DNA of 64,000 bases from Pithys albifrons albifrons (GCF_047495875.1 NC_092497.1:79679749-79743748); one strand, 5' to 3'. Positions 9,477-22,882 are shown, counted from the first letter of the stretch. Numbers and translations are program-made. The notes: generated by a model not told the origin, from the letters alone.

Positions 9477-10689
9477 GTTGCTTCTTTAAGTTGTCTGCTA
9501 TTAGCCAGAATTTTCTTCTAAAAGAAGTAATGAAAGATGGATGTTGTTTGCTCAGCCTAATACATTAGACTAATGGCAAAATAGTGAGCATGAAAGCACT
9601 AATACAGTTGCTGCAACAATCAACTACTTGAATATCAAGCACCACATAAGTTGCGTGAAGTTGTTCAACACTAGGACATAATTTAGTACTAGTTCCAGTT
9701 AATTATGGTATTTTAAAAATATAATCATGCGCTTAACTGCATTTCTTTCAAAGGAACATGACAAGAACTATAACAACAACAACAAAAAAAACCCCAAAAA
9801 CTTAAATAGGTGTCATGTCAGATTTTTTAATCTGTCAAAATAAATACAGTGTAACTGTACCATGATGTCAGGTACCTAGTACACCTTGACCCTCAGAGCA
9901 TATTAGAAAAAGGAGCAAGGATACAGGTTCTGATTCTAAGGATGTTTTTAAAATGGATCATGTTTGAAGGTATCTGTTTATGCTACCAAGTCTTTAATGA
10001 ATACTGTGCTGCATTTGATTCTTATCAATTGTGCTTAACAAGAGCTCTGATGCAGTCATAAATTCAGTATTGGGACTTCACAATAGAAAAAATAATAAAC
10101 ATATTAAACTCTTTCTTAAACACTTCCATTTCTCTAGTAAACATGCGACAATACTCTGCATACGCTCCAGCGATCCTATAGTGCTTTTAATGTTAGTGTT
10201 AAAACCTCACTGGCTTATCTGGAAACAGAATTGCACCTGAAAATCCTAATGAGTGGATGAGTCTCCATTACAGTTAGGTACACTCTTGAGGTTCTTCCCT
10301 TCATGAGGGAGAACAAAGGGAAGAAAGCACCCCTAACAGGAACAACTGCTTGGCTGGATGTCAGCAAGTGGTTTTCTTTTTGCCGTTAAAATTTCTTGTG
10401 CAAATTACAAGCAGCTTCTGTATCTACTCCACTTTAAAAAAAAGTTAGAAAACAAACTGTCCTTCTGAGGTTAGGACTTCTTTCATGTGATACTCTTCTT
10501 GGACTGGGTCCATGATGCCGAAAGGGTTTTTGTTCTGATTTTCACATTTTGTAGATTTTAGGAACACAGTAGTTGTAGATTTTTAGAGGGTTAATATTTC
10601 TAACAGTCTAAGTTTAATGCCTTTCTATCACTACCCCTGTCCCAGAACAGGGAGCTCAAATTCCTTTAGTTAATTAATCTTATTTAGAC
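9477..10689. other. Non-coding interval, nothing recognised
   Basis: AT-rich DNA with small poly-A tracts near 9780-9800. No gene, RNA or repeat family is recognised by eye. Confidence 0.6.
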
Positions 10690-11075
10690 TCCTTTCCAAG
10701 GTAGAGCTGAAGGATATCAGAAGGCCCACAGAATGAAACATAACCACAGGTCAGAGTGACCCAAAAGCCAGAACTTGATGAACTCCAAGAGATCTTTGTG
10801 TGCCTGAGGAAGAAGAGCTGATGAAGACAGAGGGTCTTGACGACCCCAGACCCAATTCCAGGGGTTGGACCAGGGGTGGGACTGGGGCTGGACTGAGAAA
10901 TGTGTAAAGCAATGATTGGAGGGATCTTATTATAAAAGCCATGGAAACAAGAACTGGGGCACATGCATGTCATCCTGTATTCCTGTGGGCTGTAGGCCCT
11001 GTGTTATTAAAGGACCTTTACTTTTTATCTTACCCTACACTAACGTGGCTCGGTGTCCTGCTTTGGGGGAGGGTC
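10690..11075 (+). mobile_element. Solo LTR of an avian endogenous retrovirus, approximate limits
   Basis: The interval has the layout of a short LTR on the plus strand. A U3-like part is followed by a TATA-like ATTATAAAAGCC near 10929, and about 75 bases later by an ATTAAAGGACC polyadenylation-like signal. It then runs into CTAACGTGGCTCGGTGTCC, a terminal U5 sequence I associate with avian LTRs. I could not define the terminal TG/CA or a target duplication, so the ends may be off by tens of bases. No internal retroviral sequence flanks it. Confidence 0.6.
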
Positions 11076-12099
11076 ATTCATGGCATCACCCATAATGAAA
11101 ATGTTTTCCAAGTCCAGAGAATTCTTTGGCTCTGTCATGTATCTTTAAAATATGAATAGTAATATGAGAGTCCTTTCAGGAATCTTTCTAGCAGAAGTTA
11201 TTTGCAGGGATGTCAAAAATATCTGTGTGTTTCTTCAGGGAAATATTTATAAAATAATTTAGTTTTGAAAAGCTGCTGCCATTACTGAAAAGTTCAGTAT
11301 ATCCAAACTCCATATCACAATTTGAACTGCACTCATATTTGACTTAGTTTAGATTTCTTAAGAGAAGTGTTAGGCTCGCATAACAACTAAAATGAATACC
11401 ATAATGGGGATAAGCACTTTTTAAATATGTGCTGTATCCCTGAAGGCATTTCACATATGACATTGTGGCCTTCCTGTTCAGTCTTCATTGACAGAGAGAG
11501 CAGATAAATTAACTGATGCACATCTAAAAAGAGCAGATTAGTTACATTTACAGCATCCTCCATGTCAGTATGTCTGAAAACAAAGCAAGCCAGTGATTCT
11601 CAGATGCATCCAGCATTTGACAGCTTAACTGAAAGCCACAGACAGTACAGGCACTTAAATTTTTTTAGAATGTCTGTTGTTTATTGCTATATTAGAAGAA
11701 AGAAGTGGTTCAATTAATTGGTATTAATTAAGTATGGCAGCATCAAAAGTGCTACAAAAAGGAACTCTAATGTGATATTCACCAAATTAACATTTTGGAA
11801 GACCTTTGTCTCTCCAGCATTTCATTTACCACAGTGTTTTACACATTACTCATTAACAGTATTCAAGAAGCTCTCAGATTCCTTCATGGAAATGAGCCTG
11901 ACTGGTTTCTCTGAAGTGTCTGTAAACTGATGCACTCCCACAGGGAACAAAGAAAAGGCATTAGAGCCCTGGTGTGCAGCTGCAGGGCTGCAGCCTTCTT
12001 GAGATCACACCACAGAGATGTGGAAGGATACCTCACAGAGCAGGGAGATACGGGTGGCATTTAGGAAGGACAGGCCAGGACAGTGGGGAGCAGATCTGG
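11076..12099. other. Non-coding interval, nothing recognised
   Basis: AT-rich, no ORF longer than about 70 codons, and no recognisable repeat. Confidence 0.55.
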
Positions 12100-13352
12100 T
12101 CTTTTATGTCAGATAGCAGCAGGAATACGTGGAGCTCTGCCTGGTCTGTAGTGATTATGAGGTGGTGTAGTCCATGACCTTGAGAGAAGAGAAAAAGGCA
12201 AATAACGTCATGCCCCTGGACTTCAGGAGTTTGCTGACTTGGTGGATTAGGGGAAACCAATATACGTTGTTTATCTTGATTTCAGCAATGATTTCACTGC
12301 TTTCTCCCATAACATCCTCAGTACACAGGCTGATGAAGTATGGAGTAGAGAAGTGGAGTGGACAGAGAGATGGACTGAATACTGGCTGAACTTCTGGACT
12401 TAAATGATTGTTATGAGCAGCACAAGGTTCAGCTGCAGTCCCATTACTAGTGGAGTATTCTGGAATCTGATGCCAAGGCTAGTACTGGCCATTAATGACT
12501 TGGATGATGGGTCAGAGTGCATCCTCAGCAAGTTTAGAGATGCTACAGAGTTGGGAGGAGGGCTTTACAGACCAGGTACTTGCGCTGCCATCAGGAGAGG
12601 CTGTGATAGGCTGGAAAAACAGGCAGGTAGCAATCTCAAGAAGTTAACAAAGTTCCTCACCAGGGGTCAGATAACCCTGTGCAGCATTATAGACCGCAAG
12701 TCAACTAGTTGGAAAGCAACTTTGCAGAAAAGGACTTAAGTGTCCTGGTGGACAGATAGTTGGCCATGAACCAGCAGCACACTGCTGCAGCACAGAAGGC
12801 CAACAGTGTCTTGGGCTGTGCTAGGAAGAGCATTGCCCAGCAGACAAGGGAGATGAGCCTTCCTCTCAATTAAGTCCAGGTGATGCCACATTTGAAGTGC
12901 TGTGTCCAGTTCATGACTCCTCACAACAAGGAAGATATGGACGTACTGCAGAAAATCCAGGGCCATGAAGTTTAAGAGACTGGAGTTGGGATTGTGTAGC
13001 TTGAATAAGATAAGTCTCAGGAGAAATCCTCTCTGTGCATAAACACCTGATGGGAGGGTGTAAAGAGGATAGAGCCATACTTTTCTCAACTGTGCTGAAG
13101 ACAAGAGGAAATGGGTGGAAACTGAAACACAAAATTCCATTTAAGGTTGAGGAAAAACCCTTCATCTATGGAAGTGGTCAAACACTGCCACAGTTTGCTA
13201 AGAGAGTTTGTAGAATCCACATCGTTGGAGAGAGTCAGAGCTCATCTGGACACAGGTCTGAGTAACCTGCTTGAAGTAACCCTACTTTGAATAGGGAAGA
13301 TTGGACTGAATATTTCCTAGACCCTTCCAACCTCAGTTATTCTGTGATTTTT
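12100..13352 (+). mobile_element. CR1 LINE, old 5'-truncated copy
   Basis: On the plus strand, decayed CR1 ORF2 landmarks appear in the expected order. They include a degraded [15 protein letters not shown] block near 12270-12310, INDLDDGSECILSKF around 12492-12536 (the decayed FADDTKL block follows), and KRT-DLSVLVDR near 12730-12760. A QPAAHCCSTEGQQCLGLC-type QQCA block follows. The 3' end reads CCTTCCAACCTCAGTTATTCTGTGATT at about 13322-13348. Many stops and indels. The 5' limit is uncertain by about 100 bases. Confidence 0.8.
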
Positions 13353-16300
13353 TGAAGAATTTTGTAGGTCAAACTGAGTTCTGGCTAACTGCTGATGCTA
13401 TTATTTAAAAATTGAGAGTTGCAGATACCAGGTAGATTGCTTCACCAGAACATGGTTTGTCCTGTAGTTCAGTGCCAAAAAACATGGTACCAAATCTTAC
13501 CTTAGCTGTATGCATATTTCTAGTTTCTGGTTATTCTTAAGGACTTATCTTAAAGATATTCAAGTCATTCTTCTCTTTGTATCCTCACTTTAAAAATAAA
13601 AGCCTGAAAATGCTAACTAAGGATGTCTGGAAATGCTGCATAACATTTAAATGTACACAACACATAAAATAATAGTAACACCTTGAGAGTTTAACTCAGT
13701 GAGTTAGCTACTACTCTTTGTATTGTTAATTCATTCTCTCTCAAAAATCTTCTGGCCAGTCCTAAATCTTATTCTTAGAAGCCCGAGTAGTATAATTCTT
13801 ATAACCTGCTGCAAAGTTGTCCTTTAAAGTTTGTCTGCCAGATGATGTGTTACTCAGCTTGAATAAACCAGAGAGACTGATTCCACAAGTGTTGCGACAT
13901 ATTGATTCATTTCCTTTGAGTGTCTGGCTAAAAGGTGACCTGAGGAAAATGTAAAGTTTTCTTCTTAAATAAATATTGTATATAAATGGATCATGTCAGC
14001 AACACTCAGATTTCTTCATTGCCTGGAGTGGGAACTGGATAATGAGACTTGTCAGCCCCACTGGATTTGTAGCAGATATTTGTGCAGAGAAACTTTGAAT
14101 GTTTCAGAAAAATCTGTGAACATTTGAAGGGTTTGTGAACCAGTCTCAGTTATGCTCTGGCTCTGGTCAAACCAAGTCAGCCTAATTGTTCTTCAGAGGA
14201 TCTTTTATTAAGTGTTACACATTACACTTTACAAATAAAAATTATTTCAGAAATGGAACAGAGCTTTCCATTTGAAGTAGTAGTCATAGAAATGGTTTAT
14301 GGAGATTACCGTTGAGTTTGATTCCCGTAATCCCTTTTTCATTGAGGAAAAAATAAAAAGTATTTGCTTCCTCAGGTTTGATTTTGCTTTTTTTTGAGTT
14401 TTGGTTGACAGCAGGGTTTGAAGGGAAAAGAATTAAAAGCAGTGCACACAGAAAGAAAGCAAAAAAAGACTAAAACTGGGCAGATTATTTTCTTTTTTGG
14501 AGGGAGTAACATGGCAAGCCAATCTCCAGAGAAGAGGAAAGTCATCATTTAAGGCCTCCTAAGCAGATGAGATGAAAATGTGATCTGGTGGGGGAAACTT
14601 GGACATGCACCCTTCATAACTAAAATCACAAACCCTGAAATACACAATCAGCTATCTGACTATCATCAGGTCAAACATAGCCAAAACATCTCTAACCAAA
14701 TGAAAACAGAGTGTCATCTTGGAAATGTGATGCCAGCTGTGAATGGCTAGGCTGCTATGATGATCCAAAAATAAAAAAAAACTCCATGTAGTATTCTCTT
14801 AAAGATAAAATTGGTTTTTCTTTACCTGTTTTAAGCAATTTACCTCATTAATTCTGTGAGCTGTAACCTGATGTGTTATAGAAGAAACATGCAGAGACAT
14901 ACATACAAAAAAGCATACTAGGGAACAACTGAAGCTCCATTAAATATAAGACTCCTGTTCAAATACAAAAAACCCTATTCTGGTACTGTGAGTAGAATGC
15001 AGTGCTTTACACCAGTTATTTTCAATGTTTCTTCTTTGTTCTGTCTATGCAGTGTGTCTAGCAAAGTAGTGTAGCTTAATGAAGTGGCACTTTTTAGGGG
15101 AATACTCTGTCTGTGTACAAGTATGTTAAGAGATGTAAACTAGAGACAGGCTAAACTGGGGGCTTGTCAAACAATTCACCAGTCAGCTTCCTTAAAGCAT
15201 GTAAGAATGCTGCATGTTTGTATGGAGAGCAGGGATATTTTTGCTGTATCCCTAGGGGTATTTTCCCCTAACTCCAAAGTCATTTAACCTCATTTACTAG
15301 GGGAAGGAAACTACTCTTGATGCCAGAAACCACAAAGGTCTGGGACCAGTATATCAGAGATTATTTCTGCTGAATCAATTCTCAGTATAACATGTATTAA
15401 GACAGCAAGCCAATCACAGAAACATTCCATAGCATACTGGTAACTGCACTGCAAAATGTATCTTCAGTTGAGAAAAATTTCAGCCCCTGTCCAATGTCCA
15501 CTGTTCTGTTAAAAAAATAAACCTTTGGTAAGAGGGAGTAAAACTACTGGTAGATTTTTCCAAGTATTTGCTTATAAATAAATCAGATGATGAAATTAAG
15601 ATGGGAGAAATACCATGATATGATTTTCAGAGCATCAAAGGATTTGTCAAGCCAGTTATCTTAAAAGTTACTTTAATTTAAATTAATTGTGAGACCTATA
15701 TTAAAAAGTAAGTTGCCATTCATAGCTTCTATTGTATTAATGTAACTTAAAATTGCTGCTAGGTATCTGATCAATGTAAAAGGTAATATCTTTATTATGC
15801 TGTGTCAGTGGCCCAAAACCAGGCTGAAAATCATTCCTAGTTTGTAATTAAGGCTGTTCAAATGCAAATATTAGTAATTAAAACATAACTAAATCACAAA
15901 ATTTCAAACTTTACTCATACACCATAATTAATGTCCAAGTCAAACATCTGTAACTTCCTCATCTGTAAGCAAATTCTCAATTACTTTGAAGTACACTGTT
16001 ATCTTCTGATTCACTTTATCCAATAAATTCTGAGTTGAGACCACATTTTTTCAAGATTTAACATTCAGAATAAGTTACTTATAAACCACAGAAAGAAAGA
16101 AAATATCTTAGAAAAGGAATCACTGTTAAAGACATATTTGGTTTTTCTAGCCTTAATATATCTCAAAGACAGGTAGTAGGCTTCTTTATAAAAATCTCTT
16201 GAAACTGAAACTGAAAAACCTCAAATATTCAGCCCTAGTCTGAGATTGGTTCCTAACTTTAATTTTTTACTTTATTTTAAACAGATTTCTTCACAATCCA

Positions 16301-16645
16301 ATATGTTTTCTACAGAATCTGGTGTGTTCATTTACAGCACAGTATTTGTATGGATTTACAGAAGAAACAAAAGTCCTAAACTTTTGCTTAATGCAAATTT
16401 TGGGATCACTACCATTGTTTCAAAACAAAGACAGATTCTTTTAGCTGAGTGACCTTAAGTCTTATCTCAAATGATTTTCTAAAACAAGATGAGATTGCTG
16501 TATAATTAATTGTAGTACAAGTGAGAGCCTACGTTGTTACATCATCTCAGAAAGAAAGCAGAATTCAGAAAGAATTTCATCTTGTTTCTAAAAAGCCACA
16601 CGATCTTGATTCCTTTAAAGGAAAAATAAAAAAGAAAAAAGAAAG
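13353..16645. other. Long non-coding interval, nothing recognised
   Basis: AT-rich single-copy-looking sequence. Only chance-length ORFs occur (the longest about 70 codons), with short A/T runs. No repeat family, RNA gene or splice-flanked coding block is identified. Confidence 0.6.
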
Positions 16646-17442
16646 GAAGCTGTCTTGGTTTGAGGGGAAAAACCCCAAAATGTTTACCCACAAGCAGGGG
16701 AGGGGCCTTCTCCACAATAATCACGCCACTCTTTATAAAATTTAAGGAAAAAAAGAATTTAATACAAGAAGGATAACTGTTCTTAACTGCTATATATAAA
16801 CAGACTAGTGCAAACCGCTTCCCCAACACCACAAGAGAGAAAGAAAAAAAACAACAAAACCCATCAGGTTTTCCTCCAGGAGGAAAGTGATACTTAAGCA
16901 GTGTCAATGTCACAGTCCGGCTGGCTGCAGAGTGAGTTCCCAGTAGGTCCCAGTCCCTCTCCAGCGAGACAGACGAGTGGTGAGCTCCCAGATGAACTCT
17001 GTGTCTCTTGTCCCAGATGAAGGAGAAAGAAAGCTGAAAGTGGGGAACCACCACGTGTCCTGCAAAAGCAGCTGCAAACCTCTCTCTCCCGGGTCACTGC
17101 CCCAGCTGGGGCGGGCAGGTGTGACGGTGCAGGCGGTGGTGAGGCTGGAACAGAGGCCGGGATCCCAGATGCAGGAACCAGGAGAAAACAGCCACGGCGA
17201 GGAGAAAAGCAGCAGCTCAGCCAGAAGCCCCAGCAGTGCCAGCAGAGCCACTTCTCTCCTCGGCAGCCACCGCTCCCCCGTTCCGCCAAGATAAAAAGGG
17301 AAAGATGTCCCGCAAAACAAAGAGACAAACCTGCCCCCATCCAGGTGATCAGCAGTTAACTACTTCTTTTGTTAACTGCTGGCATGGGCAGTTAGTGGCA
17401 GGGGAGAGAATTTACATAATAATCCCAAACTACAACAGAAGC
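16646..17442 (-). mobile_element. Solo LTR with 5-bp target-site duplication
   Basis: The LTR is 16651-17437 (787 bp). On the plus strand it starts TGTCTTGGTTTG and ends AACTACAACA, the usual TG...CA termini. It is flanked by the direct repeat GAAGC at 16646-16650 and 17438-17442, a 5-bp target duplication. No gag, pol or env sequence remains, so it is a solo LTR left by LTR-LTR recombination. The minus strand is probably the sense strand. In that direction it begins TGTTGTAGTTTGG, has a TATA-like TTTATATATAG near 16800, a TGTATTAAATTC motif after it, and ends CTCAAACCAAGACA, like the plus-strand LTR at 31004-31696. The middle is much more GC-rich than its surroundings and carries false ORFs of 105-148 codons. 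Confidence 0.9.
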
Positions 17443-19454
17443 CTATTTCTAACTCTTGTGAGGTAATTGGTTGTTTTGACAATGATGTCATTACTCAGAT
17501 TTATGAATGTATCCTTCAGATTCACTCAAGATCTAATTTGCCTTAATAACTCCAAAGGCTTGAGGACTAGTGTTTGCTGGAATCCTTCTTCATGACTTGC
17601 CCTGATCCTTAAGAACATGAGAGCAGTTGCTAATTAACTTCCAAATACAGTTATGTAAACTGTGTGTTCCACCCTGGAAAGAATAATCTACTACATTTAC
17701 ATACAAACAGAACCTTTAAATATGCAACAGATGTTTCATTTTTTTGAAAAGCTCTTGAATTCATTGACAAGTCTTTGGCTAAACCGATGAATTAATTTGT
17801 TCAGTACAGATTTCATAAATCCTCTAATAATTCATACCCTTACACATCTTGACTTGATTTCTGAGATCTACAGCATATGTTTTAAATGTTTTAACCTTTA
17901 CTGCTTTAATCAGGTAACATTTATTTCAGGGCTGAATGATGATCAGTCATTGAAAGATATAGTAGACTAGGAAATAAAATTCAATTTGTCAGTTAAACAA
18001 ACCTCCATATCTAAAATGAGAAGAAATCTGTCTGTATTACTGGATCTCTGAAATGCTTAGTGGTTGTGATGTCACTCTCCCTTTGAAGAATATATATTGC
18101 TAGATAACTAAGTACTGTTGGATGCAGTGGTGATATGCAAAAACCACAGTTGCCATGCTTATGTATAACAAATTTCTTGGGGTGGTTTAAATGTAAGCCT
18201 TTACCCTAAATTGAGATTTATTTTTATCCCTTTAAGCTATTTTTCTTTAGTGTTAGAGGCTAGTTACCAATTTAAACAACAATGAAATCAGTCTGAAAAA
18301 CAAATTTTGCCTAAGTTGTTTGCTTTGTAAAGGTCTTGAACTGTGTTACTGCTGCTGATGTAATGTACTAAATTATATAAAATAATTTAAGAGAGGTTTT
18401 TTATTAATGTGTCTGATCAAGTGCAATAAAATTTTGACGTAAAACTGCATAAGAAAGACTTTTATCTTCTATGCCTGACAACTGGTTTGTCAGCCACCCA
18501 CTGAATGAAAGATGTTTTTTCTTCCCCTATTGGGACATTCAGAGGTCCAGAAGTCTAAAATCACTAAGATATTATAAGAATATATAATATTTATAATGTT
18601 TTATTTCTGATGAAAACCATAAACAGTGCAAATAGCCATTTTTTGCTATTTGTCTTCCATGACATTTTCTCATAAATCAAGGTTTAGTTAGATACACAAG
18701 TCATAGTACATCAGTGTTGACTGTATTTTACTAGTCCCCATCTGTACAAATCTACAGAACTATGGGTGTTACATGCTCATTTGAGACACTACTGATATCC
18801 ATTCTGTAGTGTTTGGTACTCTCTTACTATTCTGGATTTCTAGAGAAGCTCTGTTACATGAAGTAAAATCATGGACTGAAAGAATTGCAGGGTTAGACAG
18901 TACATAACAGACCTGCCCTTCTAAATTCAGCCTTCCAAAATAGACTGAATTCCACTTAATACGCATCTAGATGGCTTGCATTTATTTGAAAGGTGTCTGC
19001 AAATAAAATTTCTTAATCTGAGACAGTTGTGTGTATATGCTTTTTAAATCTCTGTGAAAATGCTGTTCATGAAATGGAACTACATTACATGGGTGAAAAA
19101 ATATTGAAAAATGAAAATTCTGCTTACCATGTTATCTTTATTTTCCAAGATGCTCTGAAAACAGGAGACTTAACAAAGCAATTTGTATCCTTGTGTTTGC
19201 TACCTTTCTTCTTGCCAGTTTCTCTATACCATAAAAACTTCAGCTATGAGCTGAGTAGCTAACTAGCCAAAGCCAAGCAAAATGTGTATTAACTGCCTTA
19301 CATATGCCTTTCCTTTGAAATTACACTTATATCAATCTCTCTACCCAGAAGGCAAATTTTGTTAAAATTTAGATATGTAATTATAACAAGAAATTGTTAA
19401 GGAAACAGGTAATCTCTTTTTTAGACATTTTTTTTAAAACTTGACTGAAAAAAA
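17443..19454. other. Non-coding interval, nothing recognised
   Basis: AT-rich DNA without recognisable genes or repeat families. Confidence 0.55.
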
Positions 19455-19560
19455 TGCTGAGCTTCTAACTTGAAATTAGACTTCTATCTTGAAATCAGGT
19501 TTCAAACTTGAAATTCTCCCAGCTTCTATGTCGATATTCTAACTTGAAATTAGTCCTGCT
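19455..19560. repeat. Imperfect short tandem repeat of a TTCTAACTTGAAATTAG-type unit
   Basis: Four or five imperfect copies follow one another with small spacers: TTCTAACTTGAAATTAG, TTCTATCTTGAAATCAG, TTTCAAACTTGAAATT and TTCTAACTTGAAATTAG. The period is about 17-20 bases with one larger gap. Confidence 0.75.
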
Positions 19561-19679
19561 TTTAGCAAGAGGTTGGATGTATGATCACCCAAAACTTCTT
19601 CTGACTAGACTTCTTAAAGATTTTTCTCCTTTGAGTTGAAATTGGCCCTAAGATTTGGGAATTACTAGAGGAGACTCGA

Positions 19680-20105
19680 ATGACCAATATCCTGAACCGC
19701 CTGCATGCAGGGTTGGGGCTGCACCTTCCAGCTGCTTCCTATCACCTGCTGTTTTCGACCCTCACCTGTCGCTACAGGGCTTTGCAATGTGGGTGAACCC
19801 TTCGAGCCTGCACAATGGATTTTTTAGGTGAGGCACAGTGTGTGCAGAACTGGCCCCACCCTTTACTCCTAAAGTTCATCTGCCACGGCCTAGCGAGCTT
19901 GGATGGTGACAGCAAATACCTCAGGACGTAGGTTTGGTCAGAGTATCCTTCTCTTAGATGGATGGCCTTACAGGGCTAAACGAGCTCCATCTGCCTGGGT
20001 TTGGGGTTGGAGTTGTCCTTCTCCTAGGATGGTTGCCGGATGGCTAGTGAGCCCATCCTGCCCATGGACACACTTTGTCTGACCCTTCAGCTAGACGAGA
20101 CTAGG
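19680..20105 (-). mobile_element. Unclassified interspersed repeat, copy 1
   Basis: A GC-richer block in AT-rich DNA. Positions of about 19775-19945 align by eye with 53271-53426, sharing GCACAGAACTGGCCCCACC-type blocks (one G/T difference), GTTCATCTGCCA and CGAGCTTGGA, so this is a dispersed repeat. Right of the shared part it contains two diverged copies of a segment starting TCCTTCTC and ending near CCATC(C)TGCC, at about 19948-20004 and 20016-20067. I do not recognise the family. The strand follows copy 2, where 5S-like sequence would be the 5' end. Confidence 0.65.
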
Positions 20106-21364
20106 AGATAATATAATCACATCTGCTTTGTCAAATCACTTGAAGTATTATAATACATATGGTGCATTATCTAAGGAAAGATCCAAAGTGCAGAGTGCAC
20201 ATAGCTGTATATCAGCTTATTCTGTGAACAACCATGCAGCTCTCACTGCATATTCCCCAGAATTCATTGCTATTAGAGGTCTTTAAAGGTTATGATCTGT
20301 TCAAGTCTGTCAAAATCCCTGGCGTACAATTTCCTTCATACATCATATTTGACATTCTGATCCTGCTTTATAGATTGTGAGGAATTATTACATCTGAGAA
20401 ATGAAGTGCTTTCATCCTATTCACCAGATGGGATTTCCTGCAGGGTAAATCTAGATGGCAGTATTCTCAGGGATTGAGATTGGTGATCATGTGCTGTTCA
20501 GGTTGCAATGAGAAACCAAACAGATCTTGTGCACTTGAGTTGCTTATTGGAAGCAAACCTAGCCACTGAGGAGAATGCTAGAGGAATTTTCAAATTGTCA
20601 TCAGACATTGTAACTTGTAAACACAAAACAAACTACAGTATGTTATAAAAGCAATTGTGTGATTACCCAATTCTCTTCTTTGCTGAATTATTAACTTTGG
20701 AACATGCTGTGCAAAATATGTGGAAGGATAAACCTATATCTGAAAAACAAATATGGCATAAACTGTGTGAAGTTGTTGCTAATTAATTTTCTTCAAATAT
20801 TTTACTTAATAATAGCAATGCTTTCTGTCACAGCATCTCTGCTACCTGATCAGTAACATATTGCAGCATCTAGTGAGGACAGCAAAGCACTTCACAGCTA
20901 AGCAATCGAATATTAGGTTGAGTGAAACACTTGCCACAGAAGAAAAAGAATTTTTACAGTAGTCAGGAATACAGTGACCTTTGATTTTTAGTTTCTCATT
21001 TCTAAACTCTAGATTTGCACTGCTGAACTGAAATTCTAAGATCAACTTTTACTGTAATATGGTTTTTTTGACTAAAAAATTTAGTTTCAAATAGAAATCA
21101 AAAGATACTAAGCTGCAAGCTTACCTGCAGAAATAAAAAAATGTACAAATCTGCAGTGGAACAATATTGTTCATGTCAATAAAATAATCTTGTATAAATC
21201 AGAAATCATTCTTGTACATCAGCTAAAGTGGGTGTGGCCATTTCCATAAGATAACCAGAAAATACTATATTATTCCATACTTGACTTTACACTCTTTGTT
21301 TGAAATGGTGTGTCTCAAGAATAAGAAAATGGAGTACTGTTTTACTTAGTTTACATATAATTTT
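20106..21364. other. Non-coding interval, nothing recognised
   Basis: AT-rich DNA with only chance-length ORFs. Confidence 0.55.
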
Positions 21365-22560
21365 CTATCTAATATCCAATCTAAAACTCCCCTGCAACCT
21401 GAGGCCATTTCCTCTTATCCTGTCACTTGTTACCTGGAAGAAGAAACTGATCCCCATCTCACTACAACCTCCTTTCAGGTAGCTGCAGAGAGTGATGAGG
21501 TCTCCTTTGGGCTGCTTTTTCTCCAGGGTAGAAAACCGCAGCTCCCTCAGCCATTCCTCATAGGAATTTGTGCTCCAGAGTCTTCACCAGGTATGTTGCC
21601 CTTCTCTGGAAACTCTACAGCACTTCAATGTCTTTCTTGAAGTGAGGGGCCCAGAACTGAATACAGGATTTCAGGTGGAGCCTCACCACTGCTGAGTACA
21701 GAGCGACGATCACTGCCCTGGTCCTTCTGGCCTCACTATGTCTGATACAAGGCAAGATGCCACCAGCCTTCTTGGCCACCTGGGCACACTGCTGGCTCAT
21801 GTTCAGCTGCTGTTGACCAGTGCTCTGAGGTCCTTTTCACCTGGGCAGCTTTTCAGCCACTTTGCCCAAGCCTGCAGTGCTGCCTTGGGTTGTTGTGGCT
21901 AAAGAGCGTGACCCAGCAGTTGTCTTTGTTGAACCTTGACCCATCAATACAGCCTGTCCAAACCCCTCTTTAGAGTTTTCTGACCCTCCAGCCAGTCAAC
22001 CCTTCAACACAACTTGGTGTCATCTGCAAACTGACTGAGGTGCATTCGATATCCTCATCCAGAATATTGATAAAGATATTAAACAGAGCTGGTCCCAACA
22101 CTGAACCTTAGGGAACACCACTAGTGACCAGCTGGATGTAACCACACTCACCACCACTGTGGGCCCAGCCATCCAGCCAGCTTTGAGCACAGCAAACCAT
22201 GCCCCCATCCAAGCTGTTGGCAGAGGGTTTCTCCAGGAGAATGCTGTGGGAGACAGTTTCAAAGGCTTTACTAAAATCCAGGTGGAAAACACGCAAAGCC
22301 CTTCCCTTATTTACTGTGTGTGTCATCTTGTCTTAGTAGGAGATCAGGTTGGTCAAACAGGACCTGCCTTTCCTAAAGCCATGCTGGTTAAGCCTGATAC
22401 CCCTTGCTGTCCTGCATGTGCCATGTGATGGCATTCCAGAAAATCTGCTTCTGACCTTCCCCAGCACAAGGTCAGGCAGACCCGCCTGTAGTTCCCCAAG
22501 TCCTTCTTTTGACCCTTCTTGTAGATGGGCTAACTTCAGAGAAAGTTCAAATTCTCAAGG
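21365..22560 (-). mobile_element. CR1 LINE, old copy
   Basis: Read on the minus strand the CR1 RT blocks follow each other. The interval 22326-22250 gives LDFSKAFETVSHSILLEKP, followed by a decayed VTSGVP block with its reading frame broken in several places. From 21800 the tail [22 protein letters not shown] and [13 protein letters not shown] is recognisable. The extreme 3' UTR and tail are not discernible left of about 21365. It is clearly older than the copies at 3647 and 8245. Confidence 0.88.
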
Positions 22561-22846
22561 TTTAGGAACTAAACTTTGAAAAGTATTCCAATCACATTGC
22601 AAAACTGTGTCTTACAGAAAGGCTTTTTCTAACTTTTGAGTAACATAGACCTGTTCAGTGAACCGGGATGAAGACAGAGGTTAGGATTTCACTTTTGGGT
22701 TTGAATTTTTACCTCACTTTCCCATTCACCTGTTTTATTTCTGATTTCAGGAAGGATTCCTGGGACCAGGAGGTAGCAAGAATTAGAGACATGATTTGTA
22801 GACTACAGGCCTTCAAAAACAAGTACAAGAAATCCTAAAGCTGAAA

Positions 22847-22849
<3 letters not shown>

Positions 22850-22882
<33 letters not shown>
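22850..22882. repeat. (TA)n microsatellite
   Basis: About 14 uninterrupted TA dinucleotides, then TGTATATT. Confidence 0.95.
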
